This document shows, in pieces, positions 47,461-56,669 of a DNA stretch of 64,000 nucleotides. How positions within the stretch are numbered: the first letter of the stretch is position 1; each line of letters begins with the position of its first letter. A program made the translations under genes and the position numbers. The notes under the pieces are model-generated. The model was given only the letters and a program-made list of their open reading frames with translations. It was not told the origin of the DNA and did not search any database. Origin of the DNA: an uncultured Collinsella sp. (GTDB lineage: Bacteria; Actinomycetota; Coriobacteriia; Coriobacteriales; Coriobacteriaceae); contig UQKL01000001.1 of assembly GCA_900541695.1 (NCBI GenBank), forward strand, positions 186,001 through 250,000, written 5' to 3'.

Positions 47461-49137
47461 TTAGGCGAGCTCAGCGGTACCCAGATCGGCGTGCTTCTGC
47501 GGATCGACATAGAGGTGCTTAATGCGATCGGAGCCGGCGATGGTGTGCGTGTAGAACATAATCGGGATGACCGGGCAGTCGGCAGCGACCATTGCGTCGG
47601 CCTCCTGCATCTTAGCGACGCGCTCCTCGTCGTCAACAATAGTACGAGCCTCGTCGACCTTGGCGTCGAACTCGGGGTTGTTGTAACCGGAGCGGTTGTC
47701 GCCACCGAGGGAGTCGGAGTGGAACAGCGGATACAGGAAGTTGTCCATGATCGGGTAGTCGGCAATCCAACCCAGACGACCGAACTGATAGTTAAAGTTC
47801 TGATACTGCTCGAGCAGGGCAGACCACTCAGGGGTATCGGAGACAGCGGTAACGCCAACCTTGGCGAGGTCACCGATGATGGACTCCATGATCTCCTTGT
47901 GACCGCCGTCCTGGTTGTAGGACAGGGTCACGCTAATGCCACGATCCCCGTTAGCGCCAGCGGGAGCAACCTTGTCGAGGTACTCGTTAGCCTTGTCGAC
48001 ATCGTAGGCGCAGAACTCCCATGCGCCCTCCTTGTAGCCATCGATGCCCGGAGGAACAATGCCGTCGGCAGGAGTACGGGTACCCTTGAAGATGGTCTTG
48101 CAGATGGCCTCACGGTTGATGGCCAGGGAGATACCCCTGCGCAGGTCGGCGTTGCTGAACGGCTCGGCCGTGGTGTTGCAGGTCAGATAGTACGTGGAAG
48201 GCTCGGCGCCGAGCAGCATGCGCTCGCCGTCACCCATGGTGTAGCCGTCCTTGGACACGCCGCGATCCTTCTTGGCGGCGTCGATCTGAGCGACGGGAAC
48301 GTCGCAGACATCGAGGTTACCGGCCTGGAACTCCTTGTAGGCGGTCTCCATGTCCTTGATGACCTGGAAGTGGATGCCATCGATCTTGGCCTTGTCGCCA
48401 TAGTAATCGTCGAACTTCTTGACGTTGATCTCCTGGCCATCCTCCCACTTGCCGTCCATCATGAACGGGCCGTTACCGACCGGGGCGAGGTAGAAGCTCT
48501 TGACATCGGACTCGGCGCACTCGGGAACCGGGGCCAGAGCCGGGTGAGAGGCGACGAAGGGGAAGTCGGCGTAAGCGGAAGCCAGCTTGACGACGAGGGT
48601 CTCATCGTCGGGGCAGGTAACACCGCTGAGCTCGGTAGCGTTACCGGCAAGCAGATCGTCATAGCCCTCGACCATGGAAAGGTGATAGGAGACCTCGGAA
48701 GGGCCGTACTCGGTAGCGACAGCCGACTTGGTGTTGACCAGACGCTCCCAACCGAGCTTGAAGGACTTGGAGGTAACGTCGTCACCGTTGTGGAACTTGG
48801 CCTTCTTGATCTTGAAGGTGAACTCGGTGGCGTCGTCGTTGGCCTCGAAGGACTCGCAAGCCAGCGGAACGATCTCGCCCTTCTCGGCGTCATAAGAGGT
48901 CAGAGCATCAAAGAGCTGGTACTCGACCTGAGTGCCCTGGTCCTCCTGGACATTGTAGGGGTCGATGCAGACCGGGTTGTTGATGTAGAAGTTCAGCTTC
49001 GAACCGGACTCAGAACCGGAAGCGTCGCCGCCCTTCTTGCCGCATGCGGCAAGAAAAGCCATGGAGCTCGCAGCAAGGGTACCGCCGACAAAGGCGCGAC
49101 GACCCATAACGGGCTGGTGGAACATAGAATCAGCCAT
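47461..49137 (-). CDS. Peptide ABC substrate-binding lipoprotein (family 5), Tat-like signal
   Basis: A 558-residue family-5 solute-binding protein. The N-terminus carries MGRRAFVGGTLAASSMAFLAACG, which combines a twin-arginine-like motif with a lipobox (Cys at about residue 32), so it may be a Tat-exported lipoprotein. The mature domain starts KLNFYINNPVCIDPYNVQEDQG and contains AFNRAGIS-like LRRGISLAINREAICKTIF of the OppA/DppA group. It would present peptides to the DppBC permease downstream. ATG at 49137 follows AAGGAGG. Confidence 0.93.
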   Translation of the reverse strand: MADSMFHQPVMGRRAFVGGTLAASSMAFLAACGKKGGDASGSESGSKLNFYINNPVCIDPYNVQEDQGTQVEYQLFDALTSYDAEKGEIVPLACESFEANDDATEFTFKIKKAKFHNGDDVTSKSFKLGWERLVNTKSAVATEYGPSEVSYHLSMVEGYDDLLAGNATELSGVTCPDDETLVVKLASAYADFPFVASHPALAPVPECAESDVKSFYLAPVGNGPFMMDGKWEDGQEINVKKFDDYYGDKAKIDGIHFQVIKDMETAYKEFQAGNLDVCDVPVAQIDAAKKDRGVSKDGYTMGDGERMLLGAEPSTYYLTCNTTAEPFSNADLRRGISLAINREAICKTIFKGTRTPADGIVPPGIDGYKEGAWEFCAYDVDKANEYLDKVAPAGANGDRGISVTLSYNQDGGHKEIMESIIGDLAKVGVTAVSDTPEWSALLEQYQNFNYQFGRLGWIADYPIMDNFLYPLFHSDSLGGDNRSGYNNPEFDAKVDEARTIVDDEERVAKMQEADAMVAADCPVIPIMFYTHTIAGSDRIKHLYVDPQKHADLGTAELA

Positions 49138-49380
49138 GCCATCCTCCTTATGAGATAGGACAAAGAAATGTTCAGTCGGACACATGTCGAGACAATCCGA
49201 TCCGAACCATCAAAACGCCGCCCGTTGCTATGGCTGGTTATGCACAACGAACCAACGTTTCTCAATACAGTAGCGCATTTTATGCACGATTTGGGGCTAA
49301 TTCCGGTCAACGGTCGAGAATTTCTTTAGTTGGGCGAAGTATGTGGGGATATTTTGGCTCTGTTACAAATATGTAAACAA
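49138..49380 (-). promoter_or_regulatory. Promoter region of the dipeptide importer operon
   Basis: A minus-strand TTGACC in CGTTGACCGG (about 49306-49313) is followed 18-22 nt later by TGCATAAAAT, a usable -10, giving a leader of about 140 nt. No riboswitch consensus or clear operator is visible. Confidence 0.35.
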
Positions 49381-49408
49381 AAAGGGTCCCGCACTTGCGG
49401 AACCCTTT
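49381..49408 (-). terminator. Intrinsic terminator of secG
   Basis: AAAGGGTCCCGC pairs with GCGGAACCCTTT with one mismatch around ACTT; the minus-strand exit is TTTTTGTTTAC. Confidence 0.85.
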
Positions 49409-49431
49409 TCAAGTATTTATGTGGCTCGTGC

Positions 49432-49686
49432 TTAGTAGCCGACGATACCCTGCGGGAAGAAGAACATGCACAGGACGACACACACGGCAAAAACGACGGC
49501 CATAATTACCGTCAGGCGATCGAGGTTCTGCTCCATGACGCCCGTGGCAGAGCTGGAGTTATACAGCGAGCTAGCGATCATATCCGAAACGCCGGTGCCC
49601 TTACCAGAGTGCATCAGGACGAGAATCGTCAGCGCCACGGCAGAGACAGCCCAAACGACAAACAGAAGAATCTGAAACGGACCCAT
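49432..49686 (-). CDS. secG: Protein translocase subunit SecG
   Basis: An 84-residue membrane protein with two spans (about residues 4-24 and 60-80) and the conserved LVLMHSGKGTGVSDMI loop of SecG, part of the SecYEG channel. GGAG precedes the ATG. It closes the glycolytic cluster gapA-pgk-tpiA-gpmI-secG, a common gene order in Gram-positive bacteria. Confidence 0.93.
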   Translation of the reverse strand: MGPFQILLFVVWAVSAVALTILVLMHSGKGTGVSDMIASSLYNSSSATGVMEQNLDRLTVIMAVVFAVCVVLCMFFFPQGIVGY

Positions 49687-49792
49687 AGATAAGCTCCTTA
49701 ATAGAACAATTCAAACTCCAGTACTGTACCACAACCCCCAGCACTCCCCCATCAGCCATTTGGTGACGAGGTAGAAATAGCGCAAAAAAAGA

Positions 49793-49816
49793 GGGTTGTC
49801 CGGTTGTGGACAACCC
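49793..49816 (-). terminator. Intrinsic terminator of the pgk-tpiA-gpmI operon
   Basis: Perfect nine-bp stem GGGTTGTCC/GGACAACCC; the minus-strand exit is CTCTTTTTTTGC, a strong T run, about 30 nt after gpmI. Confidence 0.9.
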
Positions 49817-49845
49817 CCTTACTAGAAAACGGTATTTGTTTTCTA

Positions 49846-51399
49846 TTAGGCCTCGGTGGCGAGTACGCGACCCGTCATCTCGGCGGAAGGCTCAATACCA
49901 GCCATGGTGAGCATGGTCGGAGCGATATCGGAAAGACGGCCGTCCTCGATACCGGTGAGCTGTGCCTTCTCATCAACGATGATGAACGGCACGCGGTTGG
50001 TGGTGTGAGCCGTGAACGGATGCTTGGAACCGTCGGAAGCAACGTCAAACATGTGATCGGCGTTGCCGTGATCGGCGGTAATCAGCGCAAAGCCGCCCTT
50101 AGCGAGAATCGCCGGGACAACCTTGGACAGGGCATCGTCAACAGCCTCGACGGCCTTAACGGCAGCGTCGAAGACACCGGTGTGACCAACCATGTCGCAG
50201 TTTGCGAAGTTCACGATGTAGAAATCAGCGCGATCCTCGTTGATGGCGGCGACAAGCTTCTCGGTAACCTCGGGAGCGCTCATCTCAGGTTGCAGGTCGT
50301 AGGTAGCGACCTTGGGAGAAGCGACGAGCACGCGCTCCTCGCCCTCCTTGGGCTCCTCGATGCCGCCGTTGAGGAAGAACGTCACGTGGGCGTACTTCTC
50401 GGTCTCGGCGGTGTGCAGCTGCTTCAGGCCATTGGCGGCGATAACGTCGGCCAGAACGTTCTCGGGGAACGTCTTGGGGAAGGCGACCTCGACGTCAAAC
50501 GTCGGGTCGTACTCGGTCATCGTCACAAAGTGCGAAAGCTTGATCTGCTCGCGCTCAAAGCCGTCGAACTCCTTGTCCGTGAACACGCGAGTCATCTGAC
50601 GAGCGCGGTCGGGACGGAAGTTGAAGAAGATGGCCGCGTCGCCCTCGTGGATGCCCTCGTTGTAGGCAGCGAAGGGCTCGACGAACTCGTCGCCGCGCGG
50701 ATCCTTCTCGTAGTAGGCCTTGATACCGGCAACAGGGTCGGTATCGGCATCGGATGCGTTGACCATGACATCGTAGGCGCGCTGGATGCGCTCCCAACGG
50801 TTGTCGCGGTCCATGGCCCAATAACGGCCCGAGACGGTGGCAACGCGAGCGTCGCAACCGGTCTCCTCGGAGATCTTAGCCAGGAAGGCGCAGAACTCAC
50901 TCATGTAACCGGCACCGGACTGCGGGTCAACGTCGCGACCATCCATGAAGGCGTGGACGCGAACGGTCTTGACACCGTGCTCGGCAGCCATCTTGACCAG
51001 AGCCTCGACGTGGCTCATATGAGAATGAACACCGCCAGGGCTCATAAGGCCCATGAGGTGGAGAGTCTTGCCGTCAGCCTTGACGTCGTCCATAGCCTTG
51101 ACGAAGACCTCGTTCTTGGCGATGGAGCCGTCCTTGATGGCATTGTTGATGCGCGAAAGCTCCTGGAACACGATGCGGCCGGCACCGATGTTGAGGTGAC
51201 CCACCTCGGAGTTGCCCATCTGGCCATCGGGAAGACCCACGTCCTCGCCCGAAGCGCCGAGCGTGGTGTGGGGGTACTTCTCGTACAGGCTATCGAGGAA
51301 GGGCGTCTTGGCAGCGGCGACGGCGTTCTCGCCATCGGCCGGAGCCAGGCCGCAACCATCCATGATGATCAGGAGTGCAGGAAGATGACGCTGTGCCAT
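49846..51399 (-). CDS. gpmI: Phosphoglycerate mutase, 2,3-bisphosphoglycerate-independent
   Basis: A 517-residue alkaline-phosphatase-superfamily mutase that interconverts 3- and 2-phosphoglycerate. The metal Asp is in LLIIMDGCGLAP; the phosphoserine nucleophile in LPDGQMGNSEVGHLNIGAGR; HAFMDGRDVDPQS, FNFRPDRARQMTR and ALITADHGNADHM supply substrate and metal ligands. It starts six nt after the tpiA stop and belongs to the pgk-tpiA-gpmI operon. Confidence 0.97.
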   Translation of the reverse strand: MAQRHLPALLIIMDGCGLAPADGENAVAAAKTPFLDSLYEKYPHTTLGASGEDVGLPDGQMGNSEVGHLNIGAGRIVFQELSRINNAIKDGSIAKNEVFVKAMDDVKADGKTLHLMGLMSPGGVHSHMSHVEALVKMAAEHGVKTVRVHAFMDGRDVDPQSGAGYMSEFCAFLAKISEETGCDARVATVSGRYWAMDRDNRWERIQRAYDVMVNASDADTDPVAGIKAYYEKDPRGDEFVEPFAAYNEGIHEGDAAIFFNFRPDRARQMTRVFTDKEFDGFEREQIKLSHFVTMTEYDPTFDVEVAFPKTFPENVLADVIAANGLKQLHTAETEKYAHVTFFLNGGIEEPKEGEERVLVASPKVATYDLQPEMSAPEVTEKLVAAINEDRADFYIVNFANCDMVGHTGVFDAAVKAVEAVDDALSKVVPAILAKGGFALITADHGNADHMFDVASDGSKHPFTAHTTNRVPFIIVDEKAQLTGIEDGRLSDIAPTMLTMAGIEPSAEMTGRVLATEA

Positions 51400-51404
51400 A
51401 TGTC

Positions 51405-52172
51405 CTACTCGCCTGCCTTGACGACCATAGAGGCGAAGTCGGCAGCCTTGAGCGAAGCGCCGCCCACGAGGGCGCCGTCGACGTCGGGCTTGGCGACGAG
51501 CTCGGCGATGTTGCCGGGCTTGGCAGAGCCACCATAGAGAACGCGGATGCCGTCGGCGAGCTCCTCACCGAACATCTCCTTGAGGGTCTCACGGATAGCG
51601 CCGCAGACCTCCTGAGCGTCCTCGGCGGTAGCGGTCTTGCCGGTGCCGATGGCCCAGATGGGCTCGTAGGCGACGACGACCTGCTTGGGGCAAGTGATCT
51701 CGAGACCCTCGAGACCAGCCTTGACCTGGTTCACGACGTGCTCGACATAGGTGCCGGCCTCGCGGACCTCAAGGGACTCGCCGCAGCAGAAGACAGGAAC
51801 AAGACCGGCGGCAACGAGGGCCTTGGCCTTCTTGTTCTGATCCTCGTCGGTCTCGTGGAAGTAATCACGACGCTCGGAGTGACCGATGATGCAGTAGGTG
51901 CAGCCAGCGGACTTGAGCATGTCGCAAGAAGACTCACCGGTGAAGGCACCCTTGGCCTCCCAGTACACGTTCTGTGCACCGAGGGCGATGGGGGCAGCCT
52001 GAATACGGTCATGAACCGTGGTGATGTCGATGGTCGGAGGGCAGACGAGCACCTCGACGCCAGCCGGAACCTCGGGCAGAGCCTGAGCCAGCTCGTCGGC
52101 GAGCTTGGCGGCCTCGGCGACGTCGTTGTTCATCTTCCAGTTACCAGCGATAAGAAGGGTGCGATTAGGCAT
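51405..52172 (-). CDS. tpiA: Triosephosphate isomerase
   Basis: A 255-residue TIM: IAGNWKMN with the catalytic Lys, CIIGHSERRDYF with the His, VVAYEPIWAIGTGKTAT with the Glu and flexible loop, and LYGGSAKPGN for phosphate binding. Its ATG lies within the last codons of pgk (8-nt overlap), so the two are translationally coupled. Confidence 0.97.
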   Translation of the reverse strand: MPNRTLLIAGNWKMNNDVAEAAKLADELAQALPEVPAGVEVLVCPPTIDITTVHDRIQAAPIALGAQNVYWEAKGAFTGESSCDMLKSAGCTYCIIGHSERRDYFHETDEDQNKKAKALVAAGLVPVFCCGESLEVREAGTYVEHVVNQVKAGLEGLEITCPKQVVVAYEPIWAIGTGKTATAEDAQEVCGAIRETLKEMFGEELADGIRVLYGGSAKPGNIAELVAKPDVDGALVGGASLKAADFASMVVKAGE

Positions 52173-53355
52173 CGAGAAGCGCCTCCACTCCGGGCAGGGC
52201 CTTACCCTCGACGAGCTCCATGGAAGCGCCACCACCGGTAGAGATCCAGCTCATCTTGTCGGCCAGGTTGAACTTGTTGACGGCTGCGACAGAGTCGCCA
52301 CCACCGATGATCGAGGTGCAATCAGCCTCGGCGACAGCCTCGGCGATAGCCTGGGTGCCGTGAGCGAAGTTATCGAACTCGAAGACGCCCATGGGGCCAT
52401 TCCAGAACACAGTCTTGGCACCCTTGACAGCCTCGGCGTAGAGCTCCTCGGTCTTGGGGCCGATGTCCATACCCTCACGGTCGTCGGGGATAGCGTCGGA
52501 AGCGACAACCTCGGGGACAGCATCCTCGCCAAAGTGATCAGCAACGCGGTTGTCGATGGGGAGCAGGATCTTGACGCCCTTCTCCTCGGCCTTCTTGAGC
52601 ATCTCACCGGCGCGCTCGACCCAGTCCTCTTCCTTGAGGGACTGACCGACGGACAGGCCCTGAGCCAGGAAGAAGGTGTAGGCCATGCCGCCACCGATGA
52701 TCAGGGTATCAGCGGAGTCGATGAGGTGATCGAGAACGCCGATCTTGGAGGAAACCTTGGAACCGCCGACGATGGCGACGAAGGGGCGCTCGGGCTCGGC
52801 GAAGATGCCGGTCAGCGTGTCGACCTCCTTCTCGAGCAGGAAGCCGGCGACGGCAGGCAGGTAAGCGGCGGGGCCCACGACGGAACCCTGGGCGCGGTGT
52901 GCGGTGCCGAAGGCATCGAGAACGAAGACGTCACCATAGGAAGCGAGCTTCTTGGCGATCTCGGGATCGTTCTTCTTCTCACGCTTGTCAAAACGGACGT
53001 TCTCGAGAACGAGGACCTTGCCCGGCTCGACGGCGGCGACAGCCTCGGCGGCCTTCTCGCCATACGTGTCGGCAACAAAAGCAACGTCAAGGCCAGAGAG
53101 CTCAACGAGCTTCTTGGCGACAGGCTCGAGGGAAAGCTCGGGCTGGAAGCCAGTGCCCTCAGGACGGCCGAGGTGGCTCATGAGGATGACTCGAGCGTTG
53201 TGCTCAACGAGGTAGTTGATGGTGGGCAGGGCAGCCTTGATACGGGTGGTGTCGCCAACGACGCCATCCTTGATAGGCACGTTGAAGTCAACGCGGACGA
53301 GAACGCGCTTGCCGTCGACATCGATGTCGCGGACGGTCTTCTTGGTAAAGGCCAT
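52165..53355 (-). CDS. pgk: Phosphoglycerate kinase
   Basis: A 396-residue kinase that makes ATP from 1,3-bisphosphoglycerate. RVLVRVDFNVPIKDGVVGD, INYLVEHNARVILMSHLGRPEGTG and the C-terminal nucleotide-binding ISTGGGASMELVEGKALPGV are all standard. ATG at 53355 has AAAGGT upstream. It is separated from gapA by a long hairpin. Confidence 0.97.
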   Translation of the reverse strand: MAFTKKTVRDIDVDGKRVLVRVDFNVPIKDGVVGDTTRIKAALPTINYLVEHNARVILMSHLGRPEGTGFQPELSLEPVAKKLVELSGLDVAFVADTYGEKAAEAVAAVEPGKVLVLENVRFDKREKKNDPEIAKKLASYGDVFVLDAFGTAHRAQGSVVGPAAYLPAVAGFLLEKEVDTLTGIFAEPERPFVAIVGGSKVSSKIGVLDHLIDSADTLIIGGGMAYTFFLAQGLSVGQSLKEEDWVERAGEMLKKAEEKGVKILLPIDNRVADHFGEDAVPEVVASDAIPDDREGMDIGPKTEELYAEAVKGAKTVFWNGPMGVFEFDNFAHGTQAIAEAVAEADCTSIIGGGDSVAAVNKFNLADKMSWISTGGGASMELVEGKALPGVEALLDA

Positions 53356-53414
53356 GTTTGCTTCTACCTTTCGTACGTGTCTGCCTCCCATTACGGCAGA
53401 CGATTTCCTATAAA

Positions 53415-53458
53415 AAGGGCGCGACCCTAGGGTGTAAGCCCTATGAGGCCGCGCCCTT
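53415..53458 (-). terminator. Terminator between gapA and pgk
   Basis: AAGGGCGCG pairs with CGCGCCCTT (with a bulge), an inner CCTAGGG/CCCTATG stem follows; the minus-strand exit is TTTTTATAGG. gapA is therefore probably expressed at a different level from pgk-tpiA-gpmI. Confidence 0.75.
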
Positions 53459-53495
53459 CTTTAGACGCTCAACGAGCTATTCGCTAAAAGCTAAA

Positions 53496-54521
53496 TTAAG
53501 CAACGAACTTCTCGAAGTACTTGATGGTGCGGACCATCTGAGAGGTGTAGGAGTTCTCGTTGTCGTACCAAGAGGTGACCTGAACGAGGGTCTGGCCGTT
53601 GCCGAGATCAGAGCACATGGTCTGAGTGGCGTCGAAGATGGAGCCGTGGGTCTCGCCGACGATGTCGCGGGAGACGATCTGGTCCTCGTTGTAGGCGAAG
53701 GTATCGGGGATGGTCTCGGCGTAGGCCTTCATGGCAGCGTTGACCTCGTCGACGGTGACCTTCTTGTCAACGACGGCGTAGAGGTTGGTCAGCGAGCCGG
53801 TCGGCGTCGGGACGCGCTGGGCGGCACCGATGAGCTTGCCGTTGAGCTCGGGGAGAACCAGGCCGATGGCCTTGGCAGCGCCCGTGGTGTTCGGGACGAT
53901 ATTCTCGGAGCAGGCGCGGGAGCGACGGAAGTTGCCCTTGCGCTGCGGGCCGTCGAGCGGCATCTGGTCGCCGGTGAAGGCGTGGATGGTGGTCATGATG
54001 CCGGAGACGATGGGAGCGAAGTCGTTCAGGCCCTTGGCCATCGGGGCGAGGCAGTTGGTGGTGCAGGAAGCAGCGGAGATGATGTTATCCTCAGCGGTCA
54101 GCGTCTCATGGTTGACGTTGTACACGATGGTGGGCAGATCGCTGCCGGCCGGAGCGGAGATGACGACCTTCTTGGCGCCAGCGTTGATGTGGGCCTGAGC
54201 CTTAGCCTTGCTGGTGTAGAAGCCGGTGCACTCGAGAACGACGTCGACGTCGAGGTCGCCCCAAGGCAGGTTGTTGGCGTCGGCCTCCTTGTAGATCTTG
54301 ATCTCCTTGCCGTCAACGGTGATGGAATCCTCGCCAGCGACGACCTCGTGATCGCGAGCATAGTTGCCCTGCGTGGAGTCGTACTTCAGCAGGTAAGCGA
54401 GCATATCGGGAGAGGTGAGGTCGTTGATAGCGACGATCTCGGAGCCCTCATGACCGAACATCTGGCGGAAGGCCAGACGACCGATGCGACCGAAGCCGTT
54501 AATAGCAACCTTTACTGCCAT
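53496..54521 (-). CDS. gapA: Glyceraldehyde-3-phosphate dehydrogenase
   Basis: A 341-residue NAD-dependent GAPDH. The Rossmann start is [17 protein letters not shown], the catalytic Cys is in [20 protein letters not shown], the paired His follows about 27 residues later in [13 protein letters not shown], and [12 protein letters not shown] ends the fold. ATG at 54521 follows AAGGAG. The upstream DNA holds GCGTTAAA repeats that may be an operator. Confidence 0.97.
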   Translation of the reverse strand: MAVKVAINGFGRIGRLAFRQMFGHEGSEIVAINDLTSPDMLAYLLKYDSTQGNYARDHEVVAGEDSITVDGKEIKIYKEADANNLPWGDLDVDVVLECTGFYTSKAKAQAHINAGAKKVVISAPAGSDLPTIVYNVNHETLTAEDNIISAASCTTNCLAPMAKGLNDFAPIVSGIMTTIHAFTGDQMPLDGPQRKGNFRRSRACSENIVPNTTGAAKAIGLVLPELNGKLIGAAQRVPTPTGSLTNLYAVVDKKVTVDEVNAAMKAYAETIPDTFAYNEDQIVSRDIVGETHGSIFDATQTMCSDLGNGQTLVQVTSWYDNENSYTSQMVRTIKYFEKFVA

Positions 54522-54653
54522 TGTGTCTCCTTTCGTAAGGCCCCCGCAAGCTACAGCGCCTGCCGTTGAGGCCCACAAACTAACCACTCGCCTAATATAC
54601 CTTTTTTTTGGCTTGAATTTCACGAGAATGCTCGAAATTGAAAATCAAATTTG

Positions 54654-54671
54654 CGTTAAAACGCTTTAACG
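54654..54671. promoter_or_regulatory. Palindrome upstream of gapA
   Basis: CGTTAAA-ACGC-TTTAACG is a perfect seven-bp inverted repeat about 130 nt before gapA; the unit TTGCGTTAAA recurs at 54705-54714. A -10-like TATATT lies nearer the gene at about 54594-54600. The regulator is unknown. Confidence 0.4.
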
Positions 54672-54714
54672 TATAAAACAGCAGTTAAACCACCATAAAA
54701 GCTATTGCGTTAAA

Positions 54715-55644
54715 CTACCCGCTTGCTTCAATGAGCTTTTCAAGGCGCAAAACACGGTGATACAAGGCCGACTTCGACAAAGGAGGGTCGGCCATTTCCC
54801 CCAAATCTCGCAGTGAGAGATCGGGGTAACGCTCGCGTAAGTCACAAAAAACTGCCAGAGCGTCCGGCAGCGTTTCACGCAAACCGCGCCGATCAAGCTC
54901 ATCGATGAGCGCAAGCTGATGTTGGGCGGCACCGGCACTTCTGGTCTGGTTGGCAAGCTCTGCGTTCACGCGACGATTCACGTCGTTCTTCACCAGCTTA
55001 ACCGCGCGGGCCTCTTCAATCTCGGCAACGCTGCGCTTGGCGCCAATCAGCTGTAACAGACGTTTAATCTCCTCGGCACTCTTGATGTACACGGCATACG
55101 AGCCGCGACGCGCATTGACGCGGGCGTGAACTCCAATCTGCTCCAGAAGGTCGCAAAGTCCCTTTGCATACTCCTCGCCCTGAACCGCGATCTCCAAATG
55201 AAAATCGCCACGCGGGTCGGCAACAAAGCCTCCGGCAATCAGCGCACCGCGAATATAGGCGAGCCTGCAGCAAGGACGGGCGACGATGTGGCGCGGCACA
55301 CCCGCGACGAGCCCTCCCCTACGGTCGAGAATGCCCAGCAGCACCAGAGCCTTATCCAAATCGGGCTGATCGGGCAAGGTGATGAGATAGTTTCGTACCT
55401 TGTGCAGGACCGACTTACGAACCGTGAATTCGGTCTTGAGCTTAAGGATACGATGCGTCAGCGCAATCATCGTGCGCGCCACAGCACCCGTCTCGGTCGC
55501 GACCGTCAAGCGGTACCGTCCCGAGCCCGCCAGCGAAAGCGTGCCGCTCACACGCGTTAGCGCAGCAAGCGTCGACAAATCGCAGTATTCGCATTCTGGT
55601 TCGCAGCGCGCAAGCTCGTCACGCACCTCAGCGGTAAACGACAT
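54715..55644 (-). CDS. whiA: DNA-binding protein WhiA
   Basis: A 309-residue WhiA: N-terminal LAGLIDADG-like fold (about 10-210; CCRLAYIRGALIAGGFVADPRGDFHLEIA is its second motif) and C-terminal helix-turn-helix (LPDALAVFCDLRERYPDLSLRDLGEMADPPLSKSALYHRVLRLEKL). It regulates cell division and, in spore formers, sporulation; here sporulation is not expected. It follows rapZ by six nt on the same strand. Confidence 0.96.
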   Translation of the reverse strand: MSFTAEVRDELARCEPECEYCDLSTLAALTRVSGTLSLAGSGRYRLTVATETGAVARTMIALTHRILKLKTEFTVRKSVLHKVRNYLITLPDQPDLDKALVLLGILDRRGGLVAGVPRHIVARPCCRLAYIRGALIAGGFVADPRGDFHLEIAVQGEEYAKGLCDLLEQIGVHARVNARRGSYAVYIKSAEEIKRLLQLIGAKRSVAEIEEARAVKLVKNDVNRRVNAELANQTRSAGAAQHQLALIDELDRRGLRETLPDALAVFCDLRERYPDLSLRDLGEMADPPLSKSALYHRVLRLEKLIEASG

Positions 55645-55650
55645 GTAAAC

Positions 55651-56571
55651 CTATGCCTTCGTGTTGGCACGCGACAGGTCACGGTGGGAGATGCTCACAT
55701 GATACTGAGCACCCTCCAGGTAGCGGGCCGTGGCCTCGGCAATGGCGACGCTACGGTGCTGTCCGCCTGTGCAGCCGATAGCAATGGAAAGCTGCGGCTT
55801 GCCCTCTGCGATATAACCCGGCATGACCGTATCGAGCAGCTGAGTCCAGGCCTTCCAGAACTCCTGGGTCTTGGGGTGGTCCAAGACAAAATCGGAGACC
55901 TTCTTATCGAGACCGGTCATGGTGCGCATCTCGGGATCGTAGAAAGGATTGGGCAAGAAGCGAACATCGATCATGATATCCGCCTCGATGGGCATGCCAT
56001 GCTTAAAGCCAAACGAGAACACGTGGACATCCATAAGCTGCTGGTCGGACAGCTCGGAAAAAGCCATGCGCAGCTTGTTGCGCAAGGCAGAAGTGCGCAA
56101 GCGGCTCGTGTCGATAATCATATCGGCTCGATCGCGAACGCCCTGCAGCTGCAGACGTTCACGCTGAATAGCGTCGGCCGTGGTCTCCCCCGGCTTTGCA
56201 ATGGGATGGCGACGACGGTTTTCGCTATACCGGCGAATCAGCACCTCGTCAGACGCCTCGAGAAACACAATGTCGCAGCTCATCTCGCGCTCTTCCAGTG
56301 CGGCAACAGCATCGAGCAGTTCATCGAACAAGCCCTGGCTACGCAGGTCGCAGGTAACGGCAAGGTGCCTGCCCACGCCCGTATTGATGCCAACGAGCTC
56401 AGCAAGCTGGGCAATCAGGCGTGGGGGCAGGTTGTCGATACAAAAATAGCCCATGTCCTCAAACACATGCATGGCTTGCGTTCGGCCCGAGCCGGACATT
56501 CCGGTGATGATAACGATATCGGGGATACGCTCCGAGCGCTCCGCCGCATCCATGGCATCTCCCTTTTGCAT
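55651..56571 (-). CDS. rapZ: RapZ/YvcJ nucleotide-binding adapter protein
   Basis: A 306-residue RapZ-family protein: P-loop GMSGSGRTQAMHVFEDMGYFCIDNLPP at the N-terminus, with Arg in the place of the Walker A Lys as in other actinobacterial members, LEASDEVLIRRYSENRRRHP, and the C-terminal IAIGCTGGQHRSVAIAE of the RapZ phosphosugar-binding domain. ATG at 56571 has GGAGG; a second ATG at 56553 is possible. It is followed directly by whiA, without the usual intervening YvcK-type gene. Confidence 0.94.
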   Translation of the reverse strand: MQKGDAMDAAERSERIPDIVIITGMSGSGRTQAMHVFEDMGYFCIDNLPPRLIAQLAELVGINTGVGRHLAVTCDLRSQGLFDELLDAVAALEEREMSCDIVFLEASDEVLIRRYSENRRRHPIAKPGETTADAIQRERLQLQGVRDRADMIIDTSRLRTSALRNKLRMAFSELSDQQLMDVHVFSFGFKHGMPIEADIMIDVRFLPNPFYDPEMRTMTGLDKKVSDFVLDHPKTQEFWKAWTQLLDTVMPGYIAEGKPQLSIAIGCTGGQHRSVAIAEATARYLEGAQYHVSISHRDLSRANTKA

Positions 56572-56589
56572 GTGTGCCTCCTAAAATAA

Positions 56590-56618
56590 GCGCGGGACCC
56601 GGCCAGCGGATCCCGCGC
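56590..56618 (-). terminator. Terminator of nanE and the sialic-acid operon
   Basis: GCGCGGGA pairs with TCCCGCGC (eight bp) around CCCGGCCAGCGGA; the minus-strand exit is CTTATTTTAGG. It lies about 50 nt after the nanE stop and before the rapZ ribosome site. Confidence 0.7.
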
Positions 56619-56669
56619 GATCAATTGCCTTTATTGAGTATACCGCCCCAAGCGGATACAAGGCCCGTC

